Of a stretch of 64,000 bases of DNA, positions 47,257 through 56,442 are shown piece after piece. A program made the translations under genes and the position numbers. Under the pieces are notes generated by a model. That model saw only the letters and a program-made list of their open reading frames with translations, was not told the origin of the DNA and ran no database searches. Origin of the DNA: Halanaerobium saccharolyticum (GTDB lineage Bacteria > Bacillota > Halanaerobiia > Halanaerobiales > Halanaerobiaceae); contig NZ_QAXS01000004.1 in the NCBI RefSeq assembly GCF_003053565.1, positions 62,001-126,000 on the forward strand, written 5' to 3'. How positions within the stretch are numbered: the stretch's first letter is position 1; each line of letters starts with the position of its first letter.

Positions 47257-48186
47257 TTATTTTTCTATTCTGCCGTAATTATCCAGGGTAATTAATATTT
47301 TCAGGGTCCAGTTACCCTGCCATTCCTGATAGGCTTTACTAAGATCTGTTTGATAAAAACTTTTTCCCCAGGGTGGTTTTACGAGTGTATCCTTACTTTT
47401 TTCGATCAATTCAACATAAAAGTCAAGGTTCGCTTCTATTTTAGCTTCACTAACTCCAAATCGCTCACTTTCTGGAGCTGGAACAAAATCAAGAGGAAGT
47501 GGTACGTACTCCTGCCATTTTTTTTGATCATATACAATAAGCTGTTTGATCCCTTCTGCAATACTTCCCTTTAAGAGAGCTTTTGTTTTAGAATCCACTG
47601 CTTTATATAATTCAAGATAACAGTAGATTTCGTTTTCAGATTCATATTCTTTTTTATGCTGAATATTTTTTAATGCTTTTTCAATTAAAGCATCTAAATT
47701 AATTTGATTAGTGTAATTACTGTATCTTAATAGATAGGCAAGCAGTTCTGCTGAAGGATTACCCCAGTGTTTATCGATAACTGTCATCCTCTCGTCTTCA
47801 TCATAATGCCACCAGGGAGTGTGGGGATAATCATTGACTTCTCTGCTGACTGCATACCAGCCATTTCTATTTTGATTGAAGCTATTCTCAAGGTAAGAAA
47901 TAGCCTTTTTGATCAGTTCCCGGGCAGAACTATGATTATCGAGGTTTTGTAAATAGCTTAAAGCAATTGAAGTCGCCATTGGGTTTGATAAGGGGAGCCT
48001 AAAATCTGGCTCCAGGGCCTGCCCAAAGCCTCCATCTTCATTTTGATACTTTTTTATTTCCTTTATCAGTTTTTCTGGCCCTGCATTGTTAAAATGATAG
48101 TTAAAACGTTCTCTATCTATTGGTCTTGCTTTTTCTTTTAGATTCTCAGTAATAATTTTAAAGCTTTTATTTCTTAGTTTTAGCAT
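47257..48186 (-). CDS. terpenoid-cyclase-like alpha/alpha toroid protein, unknown function
   Basis: A 309-residue soluble protein. The block KYQNEDGGFGQALEPDFR followed by ATSIALSYLQNL resembles the QW/prenyltransferase repeats of the alpha-toroid fold. Conserved aromatic patches are TPWWHYDEDE and WQEYVPLPLDFVP. The DxDD motif of cyclases is not seen, so it is more likely a structural relative than a squalene cyclase. ATG with GGAGTGG. It is separated from the next minus-strand gene by the 48.3-48.8 kb element. Confidence 0.7.
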   Translation of the reverse strand: MLKLRNKSFKIITENLKEKARPIDRERFNYHFNNAGPEKLIKEIKKYQNEDGGFGQALEPDFRLPLSNPMATSIALSYLQNLDNHSSARELIKKAISYLENSFNQNRNGWYAVSREVNDYPHTPWWHYDEDERMTVIDKHWGNPSAELLAYLLRYSNYTNQINLDALIEKALKNIQHKKEYESENEIYCYLELYKAVDSKTKALLKGSIAEGIKQLIVYDQKKWQEYVPLPLDFVPAPESERFGVSEAKIEANLDFYVELIEKSKDTLVKPPWGKSFYQTDLSKAYQEWQGNWTLKILITLDNYGRIEK

Positions 48187-48211
48187 CTAACCACTCCATT
48201 TGTTTTGCTTA

Positions 48212-48243
48212 AATAAAAGCCTCATATGACTGAGGCTTTTATT
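48212..48243. terminator. bidirectional terminator
   Basis: Perfect 13-bp stem AATAAAAGCCTCA with its complement, 6-nt loop. It lies upstream of the 47.3-48.2 kb gene and would stop minus-strand transcripts leaving the 48.8-49.3 kb gene. Confidence 0.8.
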
Positions 48244-48385
48244 CCGTTTTAAGCTATTTTTATTGAGAATAAAATATTAATTTCAGTTTCTTTACACAAT
48301 TACCGAATTTAGCCGAGAAAGCATCGCTCATGTTAATGGGCGGGAATGAATCGGCTGGTTTATAGTTAAAAAATCTTTATATTTG

Positions 48386-48414
48386 TTGAACGTTTGTTTC
48401 CTTAGTGATATAAT
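48386..48414 (+). promoter_or_regulatory. promoter within the 48.3-48.8 kb element
   Basis: TTGAAC (48386-48391), 17-bp spacer, TATAAT (48409-48414). The spacer start reads GAACGTTTGTTT (48388-48399), which fits the LexA-box pattern, but such a short pattern can arise by chance. Confidence 0.55.
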
Positions 48415-48420
48415 ATAGTT

Positions 48421-48786
48421 AGTAATACAAGTGAATATAAGGAGTTGTACTAACTAACCCTTTAGTGCGTAAAATGTTCAAGGTACTCACTAAAAACTGT
48501 AACTGGATTATAGTCTAACTTGCCGTGCAAGTATCTAATCTGTGATTAGAATAGAATATAATCTGTATTGCAGGGAGTATGCAGCAAACTATCTGCTTGT
48601 ATGATTAAAGTACAGGTGCCTGAGTTGGTATATCCATATCTCAGGAGGGTTGATGGCACAGCCTGAAGTCTGCGTTATACTTGCCTACCAGAAATGGACT
48701 GGCATTTAATCAGCAGACAACCTCGCAAGTTTCTTTAAGGAATCCTCGTTGGTGAATTTTAACGAACGAGCGGGGAGGATGTCAAT
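48421..48786 (+). ncRNA. putative structured RNA, possibly omega-RNA-like
   Basis: Downstream of the promoter there is no coding frame but a series of good hairpins: CTTGC/GCAAG, TCTAATC/GATTAGA, GCAG/CTGC, CCTGAG/CTCAGG nested in GTGCC/GGCAC, and the terminal CTCGTT/AACGAG. The density of helices suggests a functional RNA of about 360 nt. If omega-RNA-like, bases after about 48786 would be the guide. There is no database support here. Confidence 0.4.
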
Positions 48787-49270
48787 AAACTACTCTGGCA
48801 ATAATGGCCACATAATTTTCTCCATATTTTTCTGCACATTTAGGACAGGTTGTATACCACATATACCAGTCTTCTATAGAGTAGCCCTTATTAACTGCAT
48901 ATTTTTCGAAATCATTACACCATTTTTCAGTTTCCTTATAATCTCCTTCATAAACCCTGCAGAGAAACTTTCCGGAGAGAGAAACATTTTTCATGCCCGG
49001 TATTTTTCTATCAACTGCCAGATAGACGTCCATATTCCATCTGGAAGTATGATTAGAAAGACACAGATTATCTTCAATTTCTGCTCCAGCTTCAGTAATT
49101 TTTTGATCCAGTTTTTTCATCACCGCTCCAAAGCGGATTGGCATATGGAATGCGGTATGAACTCTATCTTTAACAAAATTCTTATCGTTCCATTCGAATA
49201 GTTTTCCATCCCATTTTTCATGATCAAAGCGCGGACAGCAAACTTCTTCTTCAACAGCATTTTTCTTCAT
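48782..49270 (-). CDS. conserved hypothetical protein (hydrolase-annotated family)
   Basis: A 162-residue soluble protein of a widespread but uncharacterised family. Distinct blocks: CCPRFDHEKWDGK, FHMPIRFGAVMKKLD, NHTSRWNMDVYLAVDR and the CxxC in WYTTCPKCAEKYG. Cysteine pairs at both ends suggest metal binding. The frame begins with a TTG at 49300; AAGGAG is best spaced to the ATG at 49270. Its TGA stop lies inside the right end of the 48.3-48.8 kb element. Confidence 0.75.
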   Translation of the reverse strand: MKKNAVEEEVCCPRFDHEKWDGKLFEWNDKNFVKDRVHTAFHMPIRFGAVMKKLDQKITEAGAEIEDNLCLSNHTSRWNMDVYLAVDRKIPGMKNVSLSGKFLCRVYEGDYKETEKWCNDFEKYAVNKGYSIEDWYMWYTTCPKCAEKYGENYVAIIARVVY

Positions 49271-49459
49271 TGTCATCCTCTCCTTATTGACCTCTAACAA
49301 TATAAATTAAATTTCTTCTTAAATACAATCCCTGATCAACTAAAGAAAAGGCTTAAGCTACCTAATTTCTTTCTCTAAATAAATTATATCTCAAATTTCA
49401 GAAAAATGCATAATTATTTTTCCCGATTTTAAAACCCAGCTCTCTCAATCTTTTTCTTT

Positions 49460-50314
49460 TCATTTATTGACCTTCGCAGCTTTTTTTAGAAAAGAATTTA
49501 TTTTTTGATAATTCTGCTCCCAGTTAGAATGGGGGTCTTTAATTAAAATCTTCCTCATTTTTAATTTTGAAAATATGTTGAGTTCAAGTTCTGCTAAGTT
49601 TTGATAAAATTCTATTAACCCCGAATAGCCATCTAAATTATTTTCCTGACCATAACTTTGATTTGTTACATAGTCAATAACAAAATTTAACCACTCTTCT
49701 GAGCGCTCTTTTTTTACTCGGTCAAACTGCTCTTCAATATTTTTAGCTTCAAGTAAGATTAATAGCGGATTAAGCTCTGATATTATTTGTTCTAGATCTT
49801 TAACATGCTTAATTATATAATCTTTTGAAGTATTATGGTAGGCCATCATAGTTGTTAGCGGGTTCTGGAGAAAACAGCATTCAAAAATATTGACCTGTTC
49901 TTGAGTCGCTGCTGCTTTAGCAAAACTGCTCCACTTATCTTTAACTAAGCGGCTGTGTTCTGCAGGAGGCAGATTATATACATCAGATTCAGCAAGCTGA
50001 TTTAGTATTTGATCACTGATATTAATTTTATTATCATGATAAAGCTTCCCATATTCAATTAGATAATAATCTTCTTTATTAGTTGTGTAATTAGAAAATA
50101 GTCTTTTATCAATCCTTAATTGAGATTGAATTTCTCTAAACTCATCTTTGCTCAGACAGGCAGTGCTTTCATAATCAGCAGGGTGATCTAAATTACCTTC
50201 TTTGAAAAGTTCATTAGCAATATTCTTTCGATTAAGGTAACTGCTGATATATTCTGCTGTACTTGTCTTGCCTGATCCCGGAATACCCTCTACTAAAATA
50301 AGTTTTGTATTCAA
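49460..50314 (-). CDS. P-loop NTPase / kinase-like protein
   Basis: A 284-residue soluble protein with an N-terminal Walker A (VEGIPGSGKTSTAEY) like that of small-molecule and nucleoside kinases. The segment NIFECCFLQNPLTTMMAYH is a likely Walker-B/lid region. The substrate cannot be named. TTG start with AAAGGAG. It lies 24 bp from the DUF2785 gene upstream on the strand, so co-transcription is likely. Confidence 0.8.
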   Translation of the reverse strand: MNTKLILVEGIPGSGKTSTAEYISSYLNRKNIANELFKEGNLDHPADYESTACLSKDEFREIQSQLRIDKRLFSNYTTNKEDYYLIEYGKLYHDNKINISDQILNQLAESDVYNLPPAEHSRLVKDKWSSFAKAAATQEQVNIFECCFLQNPLTTMMAYHNTSKDYIIKHVKDLEQIISELNPLLILLEAKNIEEQFDRVKKERSEEWLNFVIDYVTNQSYGQENNLDGYSGLIEFYQNLAELELNIFSKLKMRKILIKDPHSNWEQNYQKINSFLKKAAKVNK

Positions 50315-50338
50315 TTTTACTCCTTTCCCCTGCAGGTC

Positions 50339-51187
50339 TTAATTTCTAATAAATGAGTTTAACTTTTTTTCACTTCTGATTAAGGTCTCCTTTAGCCTGG
50401 GTTTTGATTTTACTTCAGAATGAAGCAGTCTGAAATATAAGCTGCGGCTTAAGTTTTTTAAATTGATTCTGGCAGTTCTTTTTTCTCTGTTAGTGTCTGG
50501 TTTTTGAAATTCAGCAAAGCTTTCAAGCCAATTAATCAGCTCTGTTTCTGCCAGTAAATTATCCTTAATCATCCGGAAAACAATATTGGTAATTCTTTCA
50601 TCCTCTTCTTCTTTGAAGATATGCTTTTCATTACCCAGCATTTTTTTGATTACCTCTAATACTTCTAAATAAATTTCTCTGCTGCCTTCTTCACAGGCAA
50701 TAAGCTCGTCAAAGGCATCTGCTGCATGAGAAATTCCATCGGCCCAGCCATTTTTTTCGGTATATCCCCTTAAGTCCTTTTCATTTTTATAATATTTAAG
50801 CAGATTATCTTTAACCTCTAAAAATAAGTTCTGATTGATGAAAGTATTTTCTCTATGATAGGCTAATATTAGAGCAATTAAAAGCACAGAAAAAGCTCTG
50901 GTGAAGATTGTGTCATCATTTTTATTTCCTATTTTATAAAATAAATGGTTTTTATCCTGGGCTATTTTTAAAATTTCTAAAAGCTGATTTTCATTAAAAT
51001 ACTCTTTTTCTAATATCCAGTGATAAAAAGTTCGATAGATAAGAATATCTCTTAATTCCGGGTCAGGATCTCCTATGTATTCAAGCATTAAATTTCCATA
51101 TTCCATTAACTTTTCTTGGTTTTCTAATCTATATTCGTTCTGCTGGATTTCTCTTAAATCACTCAATAAATTCTCTCTTTTAGTCAA
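50339..51187 (-). CDS. DUF2785 family protein
   Basis: A 282-residue all-helical protein of the DUF2785 family, recognised by the DLRGYTEKNGWADGISHAAD block (in part) followed by AFDELI. The function is unknown; members often occur near acetyltransferases and resistance-type genes, as here. A TTG at 51193 is too close to AAGGGG; the TTG at 51187 is better spaced. 20 bp separate it from the RimL-type acetyltransferase gene. Confidence 0.8.
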   Translation of the reverse strand: MTKRENLLSDLREIQQNEYRLENQEKLMEYGNLMLEYIGDPDPELRDILIYRTFYHWILEKEYFNENQLLEILKIAQDKNHLFYKIGNKNDDTIFTRAFSVLLIALILAYHRENTFINQNLFLEVKDNLLKYYKNEKDLRGYTEKNGWADGISHAADAFDELIACEEGSREIYLEVLEVIKKMLGNEKHIFKEEEDERITNIVFRMIKDNLLAETELINWLESFAEFQKPDTNREKRTARINLKNLSRSLYFRLLHSEVKSKPRLKETLIRSEKKLNSFIRN

Positions 51188-51207
51188 TTTCAAAACCCCT
51201 TTATTAT

Positions 51208-51762
51208 TTATTCCAGCTCTTCAATTAACAATACCATGTGAATATGATCTTCCCAGGAACCATTTATTTTTAAATATTTTTTTGATATCCCCTCATTAAT
51301 AAAACCCAGTTTTTCTACCACCTTAAGTGAAGCTTTATTTTTGGGCATAATATTGGCTTCAATCCTGTGTAATTTAAGTTCTTTAAAGGCATAATCAACA
51401 GCGGTTTTTATAGCTTCTGTCATATATCCCTGGTTAATTTCATCTTTATCTAATTTATATCCCAGATGACAGGATTGAAAAGAGCCTCTGATAATATTAT
51501 TGAATGCTATTGAGCCAATTAACTGATTATTACTTTTTTTATAAATCCATAATCTAAATAAAGTACCATTTTTCATTTTTTTCTGCTGATCTTTTAATAA
51601 TTTTATCTGATAATCTAATGTATAATATTCTTTCTTTTTATTGGGCTCCCACTGACTGAGAAACTCTTTATTTCTTTGATAATAAGCTAGAACTTCGGCT
51701 GCATCTTTTTCATCCAAAGTTTTTAAAATTAATCTTTTGCTTTTTAGAATAGTTTTTTTCAT
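51208..51762 (-). CDS. GNAT acetyltransferase, RimJ/RimL type
   Basis: A 184-residue acetyl-CoA-dependent N-acetyltransferase. The RLILKTLDEKDA start and the core strands LIGSIAFNN and CHLGYKLDKDEINQGYMTEA, plus NKASLKVVEKLGF, are typical of enzymes acting on ribosomal-protein or other N-termini. ATG with GAAGG upstream. One of five GNAT genes within 10 kb. Confidence 0.88.
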   Translation of the reverse strand: MKKTILKSKRLILKTLDEKDAAEVLAYYQRNKEFLSQWEPNKKKEYYTLDYQIKLLKDQQKKMKNGTLFRLWIYKKSNNQLIGSIAFNNIIRGSFQSCHLGYKLDKDEINQGYMTEAIKTAVDYAFKELKLHRIEANIMPKNKASLKVVEKLGFINEGISKKYLKINGSWEDHIHMVLLIEELE

Positions 51763-51825
51763 CTTAAATACCTTCTTTTAATTAAAATATTTAATCCAGC
51801 TGTATTTTCTGGCAATAAGAAATAA

Positions 51826-52939
51826 TTATAATAAACCTTCTGAAACAGGTCTTAAGCCTGCTTTTTTAATTGGAAATCCGACTCCAATAGCTGTGCCAAA
51901 ACTTAAGAGTACAGAATTATCTGTTTCAGCATAGGCATCTGCGGCTGCAGTACCATCATGGATAAATGTTACTTCTATATTGCTGTCAATCAAACGATTT
52001 ACTTCAGTTTCGATTTCTTTTTGCAAATCATCTGATAATAACCCTAATTTGCCATAGCCGCCGCCAAAAAACTTACCATCGATCAGGTCATTAGCTATGC
52101 TGACAGAAATAGTAGAGCAGGGTTTACTGTAATTGGTCACCACTTCTTTCCAGGTCTCACTTATAGTCTTAATAATATATTTTTTTTAATTTTTCTGCTT
52201 CCTTTTTTTCCTCATTTTCATTTCTAAATTCAATTTCCTCTACATGTTTTGATTCTAAACTGGACAATTGATTAATATTATTTAATTTATCATTTTCAAA
52301 ATTTGCTAAGCCGCGCTTAATTAAGGTCTGACCAAAATCAAAAACAAGCAATTTGCTGCATTCTTTGGGTGCATGTCTGGCAGCACCGATCATGGGAATT
52401 AAAGAAGGATTTTTAGCAAATTTTATCCTATATTGAGGAGTTTCTGTTTCCTGAAAGAGTTTATCAATATAATATTTTAACCTCTGACCTAAACTACCGC
52501 TGCAGAGCCCGCCGACAAAAACTATATTTTCAACCTGCCTCCAGTAATCCCAGTGCTCATCTTCCCAGTCTGGTCTGGCCTCCCTATTAACTCTATCACC
52601 TTTTTTTAAAGTGAGTAAGATAAAGGCTAAATTTCTTCCCAGCCGCCTTGCTATATTTTCTGCTGTCAGTCTGACTTTTAAATTTTCTGATTCCAGAGCT
52701 TTATTTAGATAAATCGGCAATTTAACATCTGGAATATTTTCTAAATCCAAATCAAGGTAACGGCTTTCTTTTTTGATAGTTTCAATTAAGTTATCAGCTG
52801 ACATAAGCCTTAAACCTCTTTTGCCTTTAACTTCAGGATCAACTGGAATATCTGGTATATCAATAATCCGTAATCTGTTTAAGGATGTATTATCTGTTGG
52901 TCTGTTATTTTCTAAAAATGGATTATTTAACTGCTGCAT
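51826..52939 (-). pseudogene. frameshifted hexokinase/ROK-like (ASKHA) ATPase gene
   Basis: Two overlapping halves of one gene. The first (52939 to the TAA at 52169) ends soon after the phosphate-1 motif LVFDFGQTLI; the second (to 51826) continues with YSKPCSTISVSIAND, HDGTAAADAYA and SFGTAIGVGFP. They join in frame if one A is dropped from the A8 run (T8 at 52180-52187), giving KLKKYIIKTISETWKEV and about 370 residues. It may be a true frameshift, a sequencing indel, or programmed slippage. The substrate is unknown; the fold is sugar-kinase-like. Confidence 0.75.
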
Positions 52940-52964
52940 TAAAAAACTCCTTTAAATTATTTTT

Positions 52965-53411
52965 TTAGTCAACTATTCTACTCATAAAAACACTTTTTTC
53001 TTCAAGCTGAAAGTCATTTTTTTGATAAAAATGAAAAGCTGGAGTATCTTTATCAGTATTTAATATGATATATTTAAATCCAATTTCTTTCAAATAATCA
53101 TTTAGTTTCTCAATAAATTTACTTCCCAGGCCTTCATTCTGCCTGTTTCTTTTTATAAAAAATTCTTTTATATAATATTCATCTCCCTGCCACCAGCTAA
53201 AAGTATAACCCAGAGAAACACCAAGAATCTCATCCCGTTCATTTGTCAAAACAAGGGATAAAGAGTTCTTATTATCTGTAAGTTGATGCAGATATTTTTC
53301 CAGCTGCTTGTCATCTTCCCATTTATCAAACCATGGTTCATAAGAAAAGACATCTAAAAAAATTATCTTCATTGCCGAATAATCTTTTTTCTCTAACTTT
53401 TTAAGCTTCAT
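52965..53411 (-). CDS. GNAT acetyltransferase
   Basis: A 148-residue acetyltransferase. The acetyl-CoA site reads IKEFFIKRNRQNEGLGSKFIE (in part RQNEGLGSKF), followed by NTDKDTPAFHFYQKNDF, the usual C-terminal strand-helix. The N-terminus KLKKLEKKDYSAM is standard. ATG with GGAGAAT. The substrate is unknown. It lies 10 bp from the next GNAT gene on the same strand, so the two are co-transcribed. Confidence 0.87.
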   Translation of the reverse strand: MKLKKLEKKDYSAMKIIFLDVFSYEPWFDKWEDDKQLEKYLHQLTDNKNSLSLVLTNERDEILGVSLGYTFSWWQGDEYYIKEFFIKRNRQNEGLGSKFIEKLNDYLKEIGFKYIILNTDKDTPAFHFYQKNDFQLEEKSVFMSRIVD

Positions 53412-53421
53412 TTAAATTCTC

Positions 53422-53892
53422 CTATTCTAATTCAAGTCTCATCTGATAAAATTCATATTCTCCGCCATTTGTCTTCTGTAAATATTCATCTATGATTTTA
53501 AAGCCTAATTTCTGATAGACTTTAACCGCCCGCTGATTGAACTTTGCCACAGCAAGCATCAAATAATCCCTGTCATAATTATAGTTTTTTATTCCGAATT
53601 GAATACCGGCTTCAACAAAATTTGCTCCATATCCTTTTCCAGTTAGTTCTGGTTTTAAGCCAAAGCCAATCCACATTATTTTTTCTTTAAAATTATATGA
53701 ATAAAAACCAACTAATTGATCAGATTGATTTAAAACCACAAAACTATTATCCCATTCATCTGGATCTAAAAATTCTTCTAAATCATCTTCATCTGCTGTT
53801 ATATCATAGAAGGAATAAATGCCGCTGTATTTCCACTGGTAGGCTATTTCTTCTGCATAATTTTTGTTCATCTTTTTAAAATTGTATTTCAT
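53422..53892 (-). CDS. GNAT acetyltransferase
   Basis: A 156-residue acetyltransferase with WIGFGLKPELTGKGYGANFV (Q/GxxGxG loop) and FNQRAVKVYQKLGFK. The N-terminal YNFKKMNKNYAEEIAYQW is typical of a common Firmicute GNAT subgroup. Its ATG overlaps the ancestral stop of the broken LD-carboxypeptidase gene (ATGA), which shows former coupling. The substrate is unknown. Confidence 0.87.
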   Translation of the reverse strand: MKYNFKKMNKNYAEEIAYQWKYSGIYSFYDITADEDDLEEFLDPDEWDNSFVVLNQSDQLVGFYSYNFKEKIMWIGFGLKPELTGKGYGANFVEAGIQFGIKNYNYDRDYLMLAVAKFNQRAVKVYQKLGFKIIDEYLQKTNGGEYEFYQMRLELE

Positions 53893-54727
53893 ATCTTTTT
53901 TACTCCCGCTCCATTAATTTTAAATGTTTTATTATCACAGTCTATTTCAGCCTCAACTCCCTGATATAGTCTGGAGAAGGTTGATCTTCACTTGTTTCCA
54001 GGAATAATATTTTGTCTTCCCAATCATTTATCTCTGGCCATAAAATTGTTCCCCTTAACCAGTCTAAAACTTCAATACAGCCACCAATTAACTTACCTTT
54101 TACTTTACCTTTCCCCTGAAGAATTTCATAGCCTCTTTTTTCTTTATTTAGTTTGCGTTTGATTTTGCTATTTTCTTTCTTTTCCCAGGGCAGCCACTCA
54201 GAAGTCCAGTGTTTACTGGCTTTAATCTCTCCAACTGGCTTAGAACTGAATAAAGTTTTTTTAATTGTATTTATTGTGTAATCATGCATTTCAACATTTT
54301 CTGCAAATTCTGCCAGGATACTTGGCCCATAGAAACTTGTCAGACCAGCTTTGTAACACATAAAATGATTTACTGTTGTATCTGAATAACCCATAAAAAT
54401 TTTAGGATTGTTTTTTATAACATCAAAATCGATATAAGGTAATAACCGGAGTGTATCATCACCGCCAATATTTGAAAAGATAGCTTTGATTTCTTTATTT
54501 TTAAAGGCATTCATCATATCTTCAGCTCTTGCTTCAGGATGTTTATCCAGATATTCACTACCCTTTAAACTATTTGGCATTTCTATGACATTTAAGCCGA
54601 ACAATTCTTCAACTCTTTTTTTACCTATCTCATACCTATGTCTAAATTTTTCATCTCCTGCTCCACCCCAGGATAAACTCACTACTGCAACTTTATCGCC
54701 TCTATCTAATTTTTCTGCTTTTATCAA
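53889..54727 (-). pseudogene. LD-carboxypeptidase (S66, MccF-like) with internal deletion
   Basis: The S66 fold starts normally (GDKVAVVSLSWGG; nucleophile Ser in FMGYSDTTV; Glu region GGCIEVLDWLRG; TSEDQPSPDYIR) but stops at 53942 after 261 residues. In another frame, directly behind the break, the family's last 20 or so residues are readable (EAEIDCDNKTFKI, GAGVKKI) to a TGA at 53889. The missing piece of roughly 65-80 codons would include the catalytic His. So a deletion with frame change has inactivated it. TTG start with AAGGAG. Confidence 0.8.
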
Positions 54728-55248
54728 CTATAAACACTCCTTTTTTAAATCATCAGGCCTTTTTAAGACTTAAGAAAACACTTCAAAGTAATTGCTTTCA
54801 GAATCCAAAAATTAAAATGAAATGGTATTAAAATATGTTAAGAGTCAACTATTTCAAGTATTTTTCAAAGATGATATTAATAGATTTTTCATGTTTTATT
54901 TTAATTTCTTCCGGCAATTCTCTTTCTAATATATTTAATAGTTCTTCTGCTGCTTTAGGAATTGGTTTAAGTAGGAGATTATTTATTTCTGCTCCTAATT
55001 CCGGATAGACGAATTCGAATCTCCTTAATGGATCAAGATTGTCCAGGATTATATTTTTATCTAAATCATTATTTTTCTCGATTAATAGTAATAACTTCTT
55101 TAGAGCAGAAGTCTTTACAAATTGATGAGCACTAATAATTTCACCACGATTGTATCTTCCAATACCAACAACAAGATTAGTAATAAACTGTTCTATTAAA
55201 AGCTCATTATCACTATATGAACTAGTTTGAATATTTGTTTTATCTTTG

Positions 55249-55262
55249 ATTTTTTCTATATT
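55249..55262. repeat. left target-site duplicate of the IS30 element
   Basis: ATTTTTTCTATATT, identical to 56510-56523. Confidence 0.88.
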
Positions 55263-55306
55263 GATAAATTGTATAATTAAATGCACGCGGTGATTTGATA
55301 AAAAAA

Positions 55307-55335
55307 TAGACACATACCTGTACCTTTTGTATAAT
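55307..55335 (+). promoter_or_regulatory. transposase promoter
   Basis: TAGACA (55307-55312), 17-bp spacer, TATAAT (55330-55335). Confidence 0.6.
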
Positions 55336-55371
55336 GTTAATAACCACAAAAACATTAGGAGGGTACAGAAT

Positions 55372-56442
55372 ATGTGTCAAAACAATTGTAACACAAAAAG
55401 AAGCAAAGGTGAACACCTAAGTTATGAAGATCGCGTAAAAATTGAACATCTATACAATCAACAGGATAAAAATTATACTGAAATAGGTAAAGAACTAAAC
55501 TGTCATAGAACTACAGTAAGTCGTGAAATTACAAAGGGTGAAATAGAGCAAAAAAATAGTGATTGGACTTATAGAAAAGAGTATAGTGCCAAAAGAGGAC
55601 AGGAAGTTTATGAGCAAAATAATACTGCAAAAGGACGAGATTTAAAAATAGGCAAAAACAAAGATTTAGCTAAATTTATAAAAAAACAGATACTTAAATT
55701 ACGATCACCTGCAGCAGTTGCAAAAGACATTAAAGAATCAGATGATTATGACCTACAATTACACTGGAAAACAATCTATAATTATATAGATAAAGGTGTT
55801 TTAGATATAGATCGAGATGATCTCATACATGGCAATTATAAACCTGAGAAAGATAGGCCTAAAGAAAGTGCAAGTACTACGAGACGCAAGGAAGGTCGGA
55901 CAATTAGAGATAGACCTGAAGAAGCTGATAACAGGGAAGAATTTGGACACTGGGAGATGGATTTAGTAGAGGGGTTAAAAGAAAAAGGAGAGCCTTTCTT
56001 ACTGGTTCTAACAGAAAGACAGACCAGACAGGAAATTATAGAAAAAATACCAAACAAAAAAGCAGAATCAGTGGTAAAAGGACTGGATCGAATAGAAAGA
56101 AGATTTGGGGTAGTTAATTTCAGGGAGACCTTCAAAACAATAACCACAGACAATGGACCAGAATTTGCAGATTATGAGGGGATTGAAGAATCTTTTACAG
56201 GCAGTAGCATCCCCAGAACCAGCCAGTATTATTGTGATGCATATTGCAGCTGGCAGAGAGGCTCAAATGAGGTAGCTAACAGGTTTATCCGAAGATTCTT
56301 ACCTAAAGGCACAAGTTTCAAAGGGATCAAAAGAACCCTGGTAAAAAAGATTCAAGAATTCATAAATACTTATCCCAGAAAAATGTTTGATTATGGAAAT
56401 TCAGACGAATTATTCAGAGAAAAATTAACTTTTAGCATCTAA
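55372..56442 (+). CDS. IS30 family transposase
   Basis: DDE transposase of 356 residues. N-terminal helix-turn-helix for terminal repeats (LSYEDRVKIEHLY, YTEIGKELNCHRTTVSREI), then the catalytic core with D in GHWEMDLVEG, D in TTDNGPEF and E in WQRGSNEVANRFIRRF. Full length for the family. A TTG at 55327 overlaps the -10; AGGAGGG at 55357-55363 selects the ATG at 55372. No frameshift. Confidence 0.94.
   Translation: MCQNNCNTKRSKGEHLSYEDRVKIEHLYNQQDKNYTEIGKELNCHRTTVSREITKGEIEQKNSDWTYRKEYSAKRGQEVYEQNNTAKGRDLKIGKNKDLAKFIKKQILKLRSPAAVAKDIKESDDYDLQLHWKTIYNYIDKGVLDIDRDDLIHGNYKPEKDRPKESASTTRRKEGRTIRDRPEEADNREEFGHWEMDLVEGLKEKGEPFLLVLTERQTRQEIIEKIPNKKAESVVKGLDRIERRFGVVNFRETFKTITTDNGPEFADYEGIEESFTGSSIPRTSQYYCDAYCSWQRGSNEVANRFIRRFLPKGTSFKGIKRTLVKKIQEFINTYPRKMFDYGNSDELFREKLTFSI

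Larger units (their letters stand above)
48301..48786 (+). mobile_element. IS200/IS605-like remnant without tnpA or tnpB
   Basis: This stretch has no ORF. At its left lies a two-level hairpin (AGCCGA 48311-48316 with TCGGCT 48351-48356, inner CGCTCA/TGGGCG). At its right, ATCCTCGTT ... AACGAG ... GAGGATGTCAA (48742-48786) resembles the right end of IS605/IS1341 elements, which also forms the 3' end of tnpB-associated omega RNA. The right end abuts the stop codon of the 48.8-49.3 kb gene. The ends are estimates, and the assignment is from memory of such ends. Confidence 0.45.

Noticed and set aside
48749-49201. Plus-strand ORF of 150 codons
   Set aside because: It runs antisense to the conserved CxxC protein gene and has no ribosome site.
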